Part shown: piece after piece, positions 47,752 to 56,859 of the stretch
How the letters are laid out: each line of letters begins with the position of its first letter
How positions within the stretch are numbered: the stretch's first letter is position 1
Assembly: GCF_016651435.1 (NCBI RefSeq)
Contig: NZ_JAEPRJ010000001.1
Coordinates: forward strand, 558,001-622,000
DNA: 64,000 nucleotides
DNA from: Catonella massiliensis
GTDB lineage: Bacteria; Bacillota; Clostridia; Lachnospirales; Lachnospiraceae
Reading direction: 5' to 3'
Translations under genes and position numbers: made by a program
The notes under the pieces: generated by a model
The model's database searches: none
Told to the model about the DNA's origin: nothing
Seen by the model: the letters and a program-made list of their open reading frames with translations, nothing else

Positions 47752-49440
47752 ATGGATTATATTGAAGTAAAATCTAATGGGACAATAGTGGCAAAAAAGG
47801 GTACAAATCCCAGAGTACCTTATAATCATCAGAAGGATGCAATGTCTAAACTTAGTCTGATTGATAAGGAAAAATCATTTAGTACACTTGTGGTTTTGCC
47901 AACAGGTGGAGGGAAAACTTATACTGCATCTACTTGGCTATTAAAAAATGCTATAGACAAAAACAAAAAGATAATATGGATAGCACATAGACAAATATTA
48001 CTTGACCAGGCAGCTAAGTCTTTTCAGGAGTTTGCTTACATAGAAACTATGCCACATATAAATGAATTTACATACAGGATAATTTCGGGTTCTGCCGAGC
48101 ATGATAGAAGTATTGATATTTCCGAAAAAGATAACATTCTAATTTTAAGCAAAGATAGTATAGGGAGAAATCTAGCGGTACTTGATAGCTGGCTAAAAGA
48201 TGAGAAGGAGGTTTACCTTGTTATTGATGAAGCCCATCATGCAACAGCTAAAACATATAGAAAAATAATAAAATATCTAGAAGATAAGGTTCCTAACTTG
48301 AAAATCCTAGGACTCACAGCTACACCTTTTAGAACTGCAAAGGAAGAACAAGGACTTTTAGCCAAGATATTTAAGGATGGAATTGATCTATCCGGAAATA
48401 CTGTAAAGGGTGATTTAGGTATAACCTATCAAATAGGACTAAAGGATTTAATTGGTTCGCGAATTCTGTCTAAACCGATTTTTGAATGTAAATATACTGA
48501 AGAAGACTTTGGTGTAAACCTTGGCTTGAACGCATTGGAGAGTATTCAAAGATTGGATGTACTGCCGGATGAGCTTGCTGAAGAAATTGCATCAAATGCT
48601 GCACGTAACAAGTTAATAGTGAATACTTATATTGAAAATAAAAATGAATATGGACAGACCATTGTATTTGCTGTTAATATCTGGCATGCGATTGCTTTAA
48701 GTAAATTATTCACCAAAGCAGGAATCAAATCAGATTATATTGTATCTTCTATTAAGGACAAAATTACCGGCGTTACTTTGTCCAGAGAGGATAATGAAAG
48801 AAAGCTTCAAGAATACAGGGATGGAAAATTACAGGTGCTAATCAATGTCAATATTCTAACGGAAGGTGTAGATTTACCACAAACTAAAACCGTTTTTTTA
48901 GCGAGACCAACGGTTTCGAAAATTTTGATGACCCAGATGATTGGAAGAGCTCTTCGTGGTACTGCTGCTGGTGGAACAGCAGAGGCTCACATAGTATCTT
49001 TTATAGATCAGTGGAATGAAAACATTGCGTGGTGTAATCCGGTTTCGTTATTTAATGGAGAGGGTGAGTTTAATGAGACTGAGACTGATAGAAATAAGTA
49101 CCAAATTAATTTGATTGCAATTTCAAAAGTCGAAGAATTTGCAGCTATGCTTGATGATGCAATTGATACTTCAGCTCTTGAAAACATTCCATTTGTTAAG
49201 AGAATACCAATCGGAATGTATGCTTTTACATATTTGACAGCAGATGGAATGGATATAACTTATCAGGTAATGGTATATGATAGCACAAAAGATGCTTATA
49301 AAATGCTTATGGATTCATTGCCTGATTTATTTAAGGAATATGATGTAGATGAGGAGTATCCTAGCGAAGAATTACTAGAAGAACTTGAAGAACAATGTAG
49401 ATCATCATATTTTTGTGGTGAAATGGTACCACCATATTAG
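47752..49440 (+). CDS. SF2 DEAD/DEAH helicase, N-terminal part of a helicase-HNH protein split by TAG
   Basis: 562 residues from the ATG at 47752 (GGGGGATGG in front). Walker A VVLPTGGGKTYTAS, DEAH-like box LVIDEAHHAT, motif III GLTATPFR, and C-terminal helicase lobe with ILTEGVDLPQTKTVFLARPT and MTQMIGRALRG. Resembles the restriction/defence-type helicases related to type III restriction subunits. The frame stops at TAG (49438-49440), but the same frame continues without another stop through an HNH nuclease to 50007. The gene may therefore be a nonsense mutant of a 751-residue helicase-nuclease or, less likely, a readthrough gene. AT-rich codon use and the IS next door fit acquired DNA. Confidence 0.85.
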   Translation: MDYIEVKSNGTIVAKKGTNPRVPYNHQKDAMSKLSLIDKEKSFSTLVVLPTGGGKTYTASTWLLKNAIDKNKKIIWIAHRQILLDQAAKSFQEFAYIETMPHINEFTYRIISGSAEHDRSIDISEKDNILILSKDSIGRNLAVLDSWLKDEKEVYLVIDEAHHATAKTYRKIIKYLEDKVPNLKILGLTATPFRTAKEEQGLLAKIFKDGIDLSGNTVKGDLGITYQIGLKDLIGSRILSKPIFECKYTEEDFGVNLGLNALESIQRLDVLPDELAEEIASNAARNKLIVNTYIENKNEYGQTIVFAVNIWHAIALSKLFTKAGIKSDYIVSSIKDKITGVTLSREDNERKLQEYRDGKLQVLINVNILTEGVDLPQTKTVFLARPTVSKILMTQMIGRALRGTAAGGTAEAHIVSFIDQWNENIAWCNPVSLFNGEGEFNETETDRNKYQINLIAISKVEEFAAMLDDAIDTSALENIPFVKRIPIGMYAFTYLTADGMDITYQVMVYDSTKDAYKMLMDSLPDLFKEYDVDEEYPSEELLEELEEQCRSSYFCGEMVPPY

Positions 49441-49560
49441 GGTAGAGATATAATACATATTTTAAAATATTACGCTCAATTTGACGAAACCCCTCGGTTT
49501 TATACCTTTGATGATATTGATAAGAATAAACTTGATATTTCTATCATTGCTAAGCACATA

Positions 49561-50007
49561 GTGGATGAGGATATGGGACCAAGGAAGAAAAGTGAATATT
49601 TAGAAAGCATTTGGAACAACAATGATAATATTATGCTAAGGCTTTTCTTTGGAAGAAAGATATATTTTATTAAGCAGTTGGACCTTGAAATACTTAAAAT
49701 TACTGATAAAAATATTTTTATTGAAGAAAATAATGTAAAATATGGTAAGCGTAGTATTGAAGATATGTCTCTAAGTGAAATTGGTAAGATTGCGCCGAAT
49801 ATTGAAAAAGAGTTGAGAGATAAAACCTTTGAAGCATCATTGAATGAAAAAGGAATGTATGAATGTGCGATTTGTAAAAGAGCATTTTCAAACAGAATAC
49901 CTTTTCAGATAGACCATATAATACCAATGAATAAAGGTGGAAAAACTCTAGCAAATAATCTTCAAGTTCTTTGCAGACAATGTAATGGGTTAAAAAGCGA
50001 TAATTGA
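49561..50007 (+). CDS. HNH endonuclease domain, C-terminal part of the split helicase-HNH protein
   Basis: The frame is the same as the helicase and is open from right after its TAG (49441). The only plausible independent start is GTG at 49561, with no Shine-Dalgarno in front, so this part is probably not translated alone. The HNH motif is clear at the end: CAICKRAF...FQIDHIIPMNKGGKTLANNLQ followed by LCRQCNGLKSD (zinc-binding cysteines plus the DH catalytic pair). The part from 49441 to 49561 codes for FYTFDDIDKNKLDIS-like sequence that joins smoothly to the HNH half. Confidence 0.75.
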   Translation: MDEDMGPRKKSEYLESIWNNNDNIMLRLFFGRKIYFIKQLDLEILKITDKNIFIEENNVKYGKRSIEDMSLSEIGKIAPNIEKELRDKTFEASLNEKGMYECAICKRAFSNRIPFQIDHIIPMNKGGKTLANNLQVLCRQCNGLKSDN

Positions 50008-50032
50008 TAATTAAAACAAAGGTGGATACGAA

Positions 50033-50614
50033 ATGGATGAGTTATTGTATGATATGCACACACTTGCAAGAATAATTATAGTTAATAATTTATCAGCTAA
50101 AGAAATCAGTAGATTTCTGTCAAATGTGTGGAATTATGAGGGGTTATATTTGCCTTTAAATTATAGATTTAATAAAAGAAAATTTTTGATTGATGTTTTA
50201 GATGAAGTAAGTTATTGGATAAATAAAAAAGATTTTGATAAAGAAATCCCCACTATAAATAATGATCTTCAGACTATTGGAAGTGAGATAAACTATTTTT
50301 CAGAAGAAGATTACTACAATTTGAGGTCATATTTTATGGAACTTAGGCTTATAATGATATTTCTTGGCACTAAAGACTATATCAGAATGAAGCTTAGAAC
50401 TCTGCTACGTGAACATGGATATAAGAGGAGAACTGCGGGATTAAATGCATTTTTTAAACAATGTATGTATTTTTATCATATCGAGACATTTGTTAGAGGT
50501 GGAGTATTATGTGATTTAGAAGAGATTGCCTTAAATGATATGGTTATTTTCCGTGTCCTTAATAATCCGAGAGAATATATTGAGGCATTTGAAGAAGCGG
50601 AGGGGATTACTTGA
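50033..50614 (+). CDS. Unknown 193-residue protein, partner of the helicase-HNH gene
   Basis: RBS AAAGGTGGATACGAA; 25 bases after the HNH stop, so probably cotranscribed. Rich in aromatic and charged residues, mostly helical in look, with no signal peptide, membrane helix or recognised motif. Its place next to a helicase-nuclease suggests an accessory subunit, regulator or immunity partner. Function unknown. Confidence 0.7.
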   Translation: MDELLYDMHTLARIIIVNNLSAKEISRFLSNVWNYEGLYLPLNYRFNKRKFLIDVLDEVSYWINKKDFDKEIPTINNDLQTIGSEINYFSEEDYYNLRSYFMELRLIMIFLGTKDYIRMKLRTLLREHGYKRRTAGLNAFFKQCMYFYHIETFVRGGVLCDLEEIALNDMVIFRVLNNPREYIEAFEEAEGIT

Positions 50615-50719
50615 AATGGAGGGAAATAGCCAATCAATGAAAAAAGTTACGGGTCTGCGGCGAGTTAAGCTTTATGCATGAGGGACGGCTGGCTAAATAG
50701 AATACTGTAACAAAGGACA

Positions 50720-50738
50720 AGGGTGGCTTAGCCACCCT
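50720..50738. other. Short perfect hairpin
   Basis: AGGGTGGC-TTA-GCCACCCT, 8-bp stem with 3-base loop, between convergent genes. There is no T run on either side, so a poor intrinsic terminator; possibly still the 3' end for both. Confidence 0.4.
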
Positions 50739-50763
50739 ATATTGGCACACGCCGTTCTGATTC

Positions 50764-51561
50764 TTAAAGCGCCATAATAACCTTCTTTGAAAGACCGGTA
50801 ATTTCTGCAATCAGCTCATCCTTGAAGCCTCTTTTCTTCATATCTCCGGCAATTTTAATTTTTTCATTTTTAGAACCTAATTTTTCGCCACGCTCTTCAC
50901 CCTCGCTAATCCACTCATCTCTCCATTTCTGTAAAGTTTCATCCATTTTTATGGTACCTCCTTCATCCTTTTTAAACCTGGCTTTAATTTCACTAGTGAC
51001 CGGGAAATCAGCTTCATTATAAGCATCATTTGTGGTAAACACCTTCATAAGCTTTGCTAGCTTAGAGCCATCATCTACAGCTGAGTTTACATATATCTCA
51101 GTAAGACCATCTTCTATTATCTGCTCAGTTTCCATAACCACCTTCTTTACATGATAAAGTGGAAGATTACCCTTAAATAAATCAAAGGCTGAAATAAATA
51201 TGATACAGACATCAGGTACAAACTCAAACTGTTTTCCAGCCTCTGTTACATTTGCAGTCAAAACTGAAGCGTTGTAACGGACTCTCTTTAGATGGTTGTC
51301 ATCATTTGCTTTTTGAACTTCGATATTGATATACCGCCTATCTCCGGTTATACATTTGGCATCCAATATTACAGAGCGCCCCTGCAGATTCTTAATGTCG
51401 AACTGTTGCATGTTATCAGTAACAACCAGCTCAGAATCACCTAAGATAACTCTTAGGATTTCTTCACAGAATTCCTTATGTTCAGCCATCTTTCGAAACA
51501 TAAGATCATCAATCGGGTTTAGTCCCCTTAAATACTCGTCTCGTTCTTTCTTTGTAGGCAT
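50764..51561 (-). CDS. Rpn-family PD-(D/E)XK nuclease / putative transposase
   Basis: 265 residues; RBS AAAGGACTATATGCC region. N-terminal NPIDDLMFRKMAEHKEFCEEILRVIL is the family signature. The nuclease core has VILDAKCITGDRRYINIEVQKA (Asp ... Glu-x-Gln). Charged tail with repeated Gly-Glu and a helical end. Rpn proteins are recombination-promoting nucleases, often in variable copies; some act in phage defence. It lies convergent to the helicase-HNH operon. Confidence 0.88.
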   Translation of the reverse strand: MPTKKERDEYLRGLNPIDDLMFRKMAEHKEFCEEILRVILGDSELVVTDNMQQFDIKNLQGRSVILDAKCITGDRRYINIEVQKANDDNHLKRVRYNASVLTANVTEAGKQFEFVPDVCIIFISAFDLFKGNLPLYHVKKVVMETEQIIEDGLTEIYVNSAVDDGSKLAKLMKVFTTNDAYNEADFPVTSEIKARFKKDEGGTIKMDETLQKWRDEWISEGEERGEKLGSKNEKIKIAGDMKKRGFKDELIAEITGLSKKVIMAL

Positions 51562-52076
51562 ATAGTCCTTTCTTTTCCTGGTTTGCTATAATGCCTCTAT
51601 GGCTATTATAGCAGAAGAAGTTAAAATGTTAAATAGATTTTCCTGCTAAGTAGATTTTGATACTTAGCTAAAGAAGTAGGATGTGGTTACAATAATTAGA
51701 ATTTCTTGATATCAGATATTGGTTTACATAGTATTTTAGCAAGAATTATCAGAAGCAGACTGTAGCAATCTAAGATAAATTAGCATCGAATACAGATAAT
51801 AAACAAATAATACAATAAAAAGAATGATGCTTTAGGTGATTATTGCAACTCGCACCGACAATCATGATTATAAAGTAAAAAATAAAATTTGGCAACGGTA
51901 AAGTGCACAAAAATTAGAGAAAAAAGTATACAAAATAACCAAAGACTAAGCAAGTGTTTCAGGAGAATCGAAGTGGATGCCAGAGCTAGTCTGAAATTAC
52001 CGCTAGAGCTATTGCAAGTGAGATAATGCTTAGTAGAGCACATGTAGAAATGGCTCTACTATCCGTAGAATTGTAC
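51562..52076. other. Intergenic region with possible decayed coding remnant
   Basis: About 500 bases without a credible gene. On the plus strand two short frames meet at a frame change near 52010: one reads EVDARASLKLPLELLQVR, the next RAIASEIMLSRAHVEMALLS followed by VELYEKGTNTLI. Both look protein-like and may be the tail of a lost gene. A 9-bp hairpin TAGTAGAGC / GCTCTACTA lies at 52031-52061. Confidence 0.3.
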
Positions 52077-52119
52077 GAAAAAGGAACCAATACACTTATC
52101 TGAGTGTGTTGATTCCTTT
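52077..52119 (-). terminator. Strong intrinsic terminator after upp
   Basis: AAAGGAACCAATACACT / AGTGTGTTGATTCCTTT, a 17-position stem with one or two mismatches, T run on the minus strand. Confidence 0.85.
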
Positions 52120-52165
52120 CATATCAAATGGAATTAAATACTTTTAACACCAACATCATTCAATC

Positions 52166-52795
52166 TTACTTAGTTCCATAGATTCTATCTCCGGCATCTC
52201 CGAGACCCGGAAGAATATATCCATTTTCGTTTAGCTGTCTATCGACTGCACCAATGTAAATATCTATATCAGGGTGAGCTTTGCTAAGAGCCTCAACACC
52301 CTCAGGCGCAGCTATGAGGCAGAGGAAACGAATACTCTTTATTCCTCTTGCTTTGAGACGGTTGATTGCAGCTATTGCAGAACCACCCGTAGCAAGCATT
52401 GGATCGACTACAAAAATATCTCTTTCATCAGCATCCTTAGGAAGCTTGCAGAAATATTCCACAGGCTCTAAGGTTTCTTCGTTCCTATACATACCTATAT
52501 GTCCTACTTTTGCGTTAGGTATGAGATTAAGAATACCATCAGCCATATGAAGTCCTGCACGAAGAATAGGTACAATACAAAGCTTCTTTCCTGCAATTTC
52601 CTTAGCTATTGTCTTCTCTAAAGGCGTCTCTATCAGCTTATCGGCAAGATGAAGATCTCTGGTTGCCTCGTAGCAAATGAGCATCGCTATTTCTGAAACT
52701 AAGTCACGGAATTCTTTAGTTGATGTATCCTTGACACGCATAATACCGATTTTATGCTGAATTAACGGGTGATCCATTACTATTACTTTTGACAT
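52166..52795 (-). CDS. upp: Uracil phosphoribosyltransferase
   Basis: 209 residues from the ATG at 52795 ([31 protein letters not shown]); 12 extra upstream codons are discounted. Makes UMP from uracil and PRPP. PRPP-binding [20 protein letters not shown] and uracil-binding [18 protein letters not shown] are conserved. Confidence 0.97.
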   Translation of the reverse strand: MSKVIVMDHPLIQHKIGIMRVKDTSTKEFRDLVSEIAMLICYEATRDLHLADKLIETPLEKTIAKEIAGKKLCIVPILRAGLHMADGILNLIPNAKVGHIGMYRNEETLEPVEYFCKLPKDADERDIFVVDPMLATGGSAIAAINRLKARGIKSIRFLCLIAAPEGVEALSKAHPDIDIYIGAVDRQLNENGYILPGLGDAGDRIYGTK

Positions 52796-52955
52796 GATAT
52801 CCTCCTGAATATACTGGCTGAAATTTCCCAAACTACCTACTAAATTTTAATTCAATAAAGTAATAATTACAAGAGGATATAAGAAAATAAATTAAAAAGT
52901 GTATGTATTCTGCGAAGAGAGAGTTAATTTCTTAAGAAACTAAAGAAGAAGCTTC

Positions 52956-52988
52956 AAAATAAAAAATGATTCCCCGACAAGCGGGGAA
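52956..52988 (-). terminator. Intrinsic terminator of small lipoprotein gene
   Basis: On the minus strand TTCCCCG - CTTGT - CGGGGAA followed by a T-rich run. Confidence 0.85.
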
Positions 52989-53009
52989 CCACTTAAGAAA
53001 GAACTAATA

Positions 53010-53273
53010 TTACTTGTTGCCTGATGTGCTTGAGCTGCTTGTTGTAGCAGAAGTAGTGCTGCCTGTAGCAGAAGTAGTGCTTCCTGTAGAAGAAGTCTTG
53101 CTTCCTGTAGCAGAAGTATTTGCATTGCTTGTTGTTGAAGCGCTCTTATTTGCTGAAGCAGAAGTATTTGTAGTGCTTGTTGTTGTCTCTTTCTTTCCAC
53201 ATCCTGTAACAAGACCTGCTGTACCAACAGCAAGTACAAGAGCTGCAGCTAAAACTAATTTTGTCTTTTTCAT
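53010..53273 (-). CDS. Small Ser/Thr-rich lipoprotein
   Basis: 87 residues; RBS AAAAGGAGATT. Signal peptide MKKTKLVLAAALVLAVGTAG then lipobox VTGC (Cys25). The mature ~60 residues are almost entirely Ser, Thr, Ala, Asn and Gly in short repeats (TGSTTSATGSTTSAT), like a glycosylated spacer with no domain. The signal peptide is nearly the same as that of the rhodanese lipoprotein upstream, so it may be a duplicated gene that lost its domain. Own terminator. Confidence 0.75.
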   Translation of the reverse strand: MKKTKLVLAAALVLAVGTAGLVTGCGKKETTTSTTNTSASANKSASTTSNANTSATGSKTSSTGSTTSATGSTTSATTSSSSTSGNK

Positions 53274-53414
53274 TTTTTTAATCTCCTTTTTGTGTTTTTG
53301 TTATTTTCCTGTTTGAAAATTACAGTTATAATAAATAGCACTCTGAGAATAAAAAGTCAATAAAATAGATAAAAAATACACAGATTATTCACAAAATCCA
53401 ATCAATAAAACTGT

Positions 53415-53456
53415 AATAAAAATAGCTGCCTGCAAGCATAAAACCTGCAGACAGCC
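53415..53456 (-). terminator. Intrinsic terminator after rhodanese gene
   Basis: On the minus strand GGCTGTCTGCAGG pairs with CTTGCAGGCAGC, followed by TATTTTTATT. Confidence 0.8.
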
Positions 53457-53491
53457 TTCATAAGTCCATATCCCAACTATAATCAGTATAA

Positions 53492-53974
53492 TTACTGTAC
53501 AGGCTTAAGAGCTCCATCAATTTCAGCAAGAGCCTTAGCTCCACCCTCCACAGTAAAAATCTTGCTCTTATCGATTCCGGCTTCAATTAAGATACCGGTT
53601 GTCTTTTCAGCGCCTCTCTTACCTGAGTTACATACGATGTAGATGTTCTTTCCATCATTGAGCTTAGAAGTAGCGTACTCCTTCATAGCTGACTCAAGAG
53701 AAGTATCATCAAGAGGGAAGATTGGCTGCCACTCTGAACCTTCAACAGCACCCTTCTTGTAGTTCTCTTCTTCTCTTACATCAAGGATGTGGCTGTCTGT
53801 TACCTTTAATACATCAGCAGCAGGAATATACTGATATGCCACAGCAGAAGCAGTACTTGCAGTGGAAGTCTTAATTGTGCTATCGCTTTTGCTTCCACAA
53901 CCTGTTATTGCACCTGTGGTACCAAGTGTAAGTGAAAGTGCAGCTACCAATGCGATAATCTTTGTTTTTTCCAT
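53492..53974 (-). CDS. Rhodanese-domain lipoprotein
   Basis: 160 residues from the ATG at 53974 (RBS AAAGGAG); nine more upstream codons are discounted. Lipobox ITGC after MEKTKIIALVAALSLTLGTTG, so tethered outside the membrane. Rhodanese fold: SHILDVREEENYKKGAVEG, and active-site loop YIVCNSGKRGAEKTTGIL with the persulfide-forming Cys. Possible extracytoplasmic sulfur transfer or redox role; partner unknown. Confidence 0.9.
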   Translation of the reverse strand: MEKTKIIALVAALSLTLGTTGAITGCGSKSDSTIKTSTASTASAVAYQYIPAADVLKVTDSHILDVREEENYKKGAVEGSEWQPIFPLDDTSLESAMKEYATSKLNDGKNIYIVCNSGKRGAEKTTGILIEAGIDKSKIFTVEGGAKALAEIDGALKPVQ

Positions 53975-54159
53975 TTTGAACTCCTTTACTCTCTTTTTCA
54001 TTTACAAAATGTAACATGTACTTTTATCACGATAACTTAAATAAGTCAAATAGAAATGCGCAATAAAGAGGCATATTTATTATAAAAGCTTATAATCACA
54101 ATAAGTTTTGATTATCATACCACTGTGAAATATATTCTTAAATATGAAGTGCTAAAAGT

Positions 54160-54191
54160 CATATATTGTACTCTTAAAAGTACAATATATG
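54160..54191. promoter_or_regulatory. 12-bp inverted repeat upstream of pflB
   Basis: CATATATTGTAC - TCTTAAAA - GTACAATATATG, a perfect 12-bp dyad about 50 bases upstream of the pfl -35 and within the divergent promoter region. It is not at a gene end, so an operator is more likely than a terminator; the regulator is not recognised. Confidence 0.5.
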
Positions 54192-54241
54192 CGTATTTCA
54201 GGGCTTTTTATGTATTAAAAGATAAACATTATCAAAATTAG

Positions 54242-54270
54242 TTGACTTTAGATTGTGTGTAATCTATATT
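54242..54270 (+). promoter_or_regulatory. Promoter of the pfl operon
   Basis: TTGACT (54242-54247), 17-base spacer, TATATT (54265-54270). Confidence 0.6.
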
Positions 54271-54331
54271 TAAGTCAAGAAGAAAAAACAACACTTAACA
54301 AAACTTATACACTAAGTGAAAGAGGTTAATG

Positions 54332-56419
54332 ATGAGAGAAGAATGGAGCGGCTTTACACCGGGGATTTGGGAAAAAGAGATCAATGTTCGTGATTTCATT
54401 CAGAGAAACTATACCCCATATGAGGGAGACGATACCTTCCTTGTAGGACCTACTAAAAGAACCGAGGAATTGTGGGCTCAGGTAATGGATCTTACCCTTA
54501 AAGAGCGAGCTAAAGGCGGAGTGCTTGATATGGATACCAAGATTGTGTCTACAATCACTTCACACGGACCTGCATACCTTGATAAGGAGAAGGAAACTAT
54601 AGTTGGTTTCCAGACAGATGTACCTTTCAAGCGTTCTCTTCAGGTAAACGGCGGTCTCAAAATGGCTATGAAAGCCTGTGAGAGTAACGGATACGAAGTT
54701 GATCCTCAGATAGTAGAGTTTTATTCCAAATATAGAAAGACACATAATGACGGTGTATTTGACGCATATACAGCTGAAATGAGAGCCTGCAGAAGCAGCC
54801 ACATTATAACTGGTCTTCCTGATGCCTATGGAAGAGGCCGTATAATAGGAGATTACAGAAGAGTTGCTCTTTATGGTGTAGACAGACTTATCGAAGAGAA
54901 GAAGAAAGAAAAAGAGACAACAAGAACTACCATGTACTCCAATATCACAAGACTTCGTGAGGAGCTCTCAGAGCAGATTAAGGCTCTTAATGAGCTTAAG
55001 GAGCTTGGCAAAATCTACGGCTTTGATATATCAGGACCTGCTCGCGATACCAAAGAAGCTGTACAGTGGCTCTACCTTGCTTACCTCGCAGCAGTTAAAG
55101 AGCAAAACGGTGCAGCGATGAGTCTTGGTCGTACCTCTACCTTCCTCGATATCTATGCAGAAAGAGACCTTAAGGCAGGAAAATATACAGAAGAAGAGAT
55201 TCAGGAATTTATCGATCACTTCGTAATGAAGCTTCGCTGCGTTAAATTTGCAAGAACTCCTGATTACAATGAAATCTTCTCAGGAGATCCTACTTGGGTA
55301 ACAGAGTCAATTGCAGGTATGGGTATAGATGGAAGAACCATGGTTACAAAGATGAGTTTTAGATACCTTCATACTCTTTCAAACCTTGGTACCTCTCCTG
55401 AGCCAAACCTCACAGTGCTTTGGTCAGTAAGGCTCCCTGAGAACTTCAAGAGATTCTGTGCTAAGACCTCAATCCAGTCTTCATCCATTCAGTATGAGAA
55501 TGATGATCTTATGAGGGTAACTCACGGAGATGACTATGCTATTGCTTGTTGCGTATCTTCTATGAGACTTGGCAAGGAAATGCAGTTCTTTGGAGCTAGA
55601 GCAAACCTTGCAAAGTGCCTCCTTTACGCTATAAACGGAGGAGCAGATGAGGTTAGTGGTAAGCAGGTTGGACCTAAGTTCCGTCCTATTACAGGTGATT
55701 ACCTTGAGTTTGACGAGGTTTGGGAGAAGTTTAATGACATGATGGAATGGCTTGCAGGAGTATATGTAAACTCACTCAACATCATTCACTATATGCACGA
55801 TAAATATTGCTATGAGAGAATCCAGATGGCTCTTCATGACAAAAATGTACATAGATGGTTTGCAACCGGTATTGCAGGACTTTCAGTTGTTGCGGATTCA
55901 CTATCAGCTATCAAATATGCTAAGGTTAAGGTCATCCGCAATGAGGCAGGACTTGCAGTTGATTACGAGGTAGAAGGCGACTTCCCTAAGTATGGTAATG
56001 ATGATGACAGAGTAGATAATATTGCCTATGATGTAGTTGACATTTTTATGGGCTACATAAAGAGAAACCATACCTATCGTGATAGTGTACCTACAACATC
56101 AATACTTACAATCACTTCAAATGTAGTTTATGGACGTGCAACAGGCTCTACACCTGACGGACGTAAGAAGGGTGAAGCGTTTGCACCTGGAGCTAACCCA
56201 ATGCACAGACGTGATACCCACGGTGCTATGGCAAGTCTTAGCTCAGTTAGCAAGCTTCCGTTTAAGGACGCACAGGATGGTATTTCCAATACTTTTTCAA
56301 TTATTCCTGATGCACTCGGCAAGGGAGACAAGATATTCTTTGGTGATTCGATTGAATTTGACAATAAATTTGCTTGTGCCTGCGATGAGCCTAATGTCAT
56401 TGTTCCTGAGGGAGAATAA
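54332..56419 (+). CDS. pflB: Pyruvate formate-lyase core subunit lacking the glycyl-radical domain
   Basis: About 695 residues (ATG at 54332 is better spaced from AGAGG than 54329). Converts pyruvate and CoA to acetyl-CoA and formate anaerobically. N-terminus [20 protein letters not shown] and NYTPYEGDD, and the adjacent active-site cysteines Cys406-Cys407 in [20 protein letters not shown], match the family. Usual length is about 740-760. This one follows the family through [18 protein letters not shown], then diverges to a short tail with no RVSGYAVNF glycyl-radical loop. That domain is encoded by the next ORF. Alone, this subunit should not hold the radical. Confidence 0.95.
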   Translation: MREEWSGFTPGIWEKEINVRDFIQRNYTPYEGDDTFLVGPTKRTEELWAQVMDLTLKERAKGGVLDMDTKIVSTITSHGPAYLDKEKETIVGFQTDVPFKRSLQVNGGLKMAMKACESNGYEVDPQIVEFYSKYRKTHNDGVFDAYTAEMRACRSSHIITGLPDAYGRGRIIGDYRRVALYGVDRLIEEKKKEKETTRTTMYSNITRLREELSEQIKALNELKELGKIYGFDISGPARDTKEAVQWLYLAYLAAVKEQNGAAMSLGRTSTFLDIYAERDLKAGKYTEEEIQEFIDHFVMKLRCVKFARTPDYNEIFSGDPTWVTESIAGMGIDGRTMVTKMSFRYLHTLSNLGTSPEPNLTVLWSVRLPENFKRFCAKTSIQSSSIQYENDDLMRVTHGDDYAIACCVSSMRLGKEMQFFGARANLAKCLLYAINGGADEVSGKQVGPKFRPITGDYLEFDEVWEKFNDMMEWLAGVYVNSLNIIHYMHDKYCYERIQMALHDKNVHRWFATGIAGLSVVADSLSAIKYAKVKVIRNEAGLAVDYEVEGDFPKYGNDDDRVDNIAYDVVDIFMGYIKRNHTYRDSVPTTSILTITSNVVYGRATGSTPDGRKKGEAFAPGANPMHRRDTHGAMASLSSVSKLPFKDAQDGISNTFSIIPDALGKGDKIFFGDSIEFDNKFACACDEPNVIVPEGE

Positions 56420-56557
56420 AGCAGTCTTTCAGGTATACGGATACCTGTTGATGAATAAAAAGAACAGTTAATTAAACCAACCCTGACTTTGCAGATGTCT
56501 GTGGAGCATAAGGGGTAAAAACGGTCTGTAAAACAGACAAAATGAAAGGAGAATACT

Positions 56558-56800
56558 ATGTCAGTTAGTGAAGCTCAGATTGATAACCTTGTAAACCTTA
56601 TTGATGGTTATGCAGAAAAAGGTGGACACCACCTCAATGTAAATGTATTTACTAAAGAAACCCTGCTGGATGCTCAGGCACATCCTGAGAAATATCCACA
56701 GCTCACCGTTCGTGTGTCAGGATATGCAGTAAACTTTGTAAAGCTCACAAAGGAACAGCAGGATGAGGTTATCTCAAGAACCTTCCACGAAGGAGTTTAA
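56558..56800 (+). CDS. Stand-alone glycyl-radical domain of split PFL (GrcA-like)
   Basis: 80 residues with its own RBS (AAAGGAG, 7 bases). [40 protein letters not shown] and [14 protein letters not shown] align with the C-terminal end of classic PFL; Gly55 in RVSGYAVNF is the radical site. E. coli has a similar spare part (YfiD/GrcA) that rescues damaged PFL, but here the main PFL has no glycine loop of its own, so this protein is probably an obligatory subunit. It is separated from pflB by 138 non-coding bases with a small hairpin (GTCTGT/ACAGAC) just upstream. Confidence 0.92.
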   Translation: MSVSEAQIDNLVNLIDGYAEKGGHHLNVNVFTKETLLDAQAHPEKYPQLTVRVSGYAVNFVKLTKEQQDEVISRTFHEGV

Positions 56801-56811
56801 GAAGTATAGGT

Positions 56812-56849
56812 GGCTGTCGCATTAAAGTATTGGTGTGACAGCCTTTTTT
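56812..56849 (+). terminator. Terminator/attenuator before pflA
   Basis: GGCTGTC / GACAGCC with an 18-base loop and six T residues running directly into the pflA GGAGG. It can lower pflA expression relative to the two PFL subunits. Confidence 0.75.
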
Positions 56850-56859
56850 GGAGGCAGTT

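Noticed and set aside
51840..52043. Minus-strand 67-residue Leu/Phe/Cys-rich ORF
   Set aside because: No RBS and odd composition; the opposite strand looks more protein-like, though decayed.
53014..53316. Plus-strand Val/Leu-rich ORF opposite the small lipoprotein
   Set aside because: Shadow of the Ser/Thr repeat; the minus-strand ORF has the RBS, lipobox and terminator.
56419..56558. Frameshift or sequencing error joining the PFL core to the radical domain
   Set aside because: A 138-base non-coding gap with a proper RBS separates them, and the core ends in its own short tail; no single indel would fuse them.
56558..56800. Spare GrcA/YfiD-type repair protein for a normal PFL
   Set aside because: The adjacent PFL has no glycyl-radical domain of its own, so this is more likely a needed subunit than a backup.
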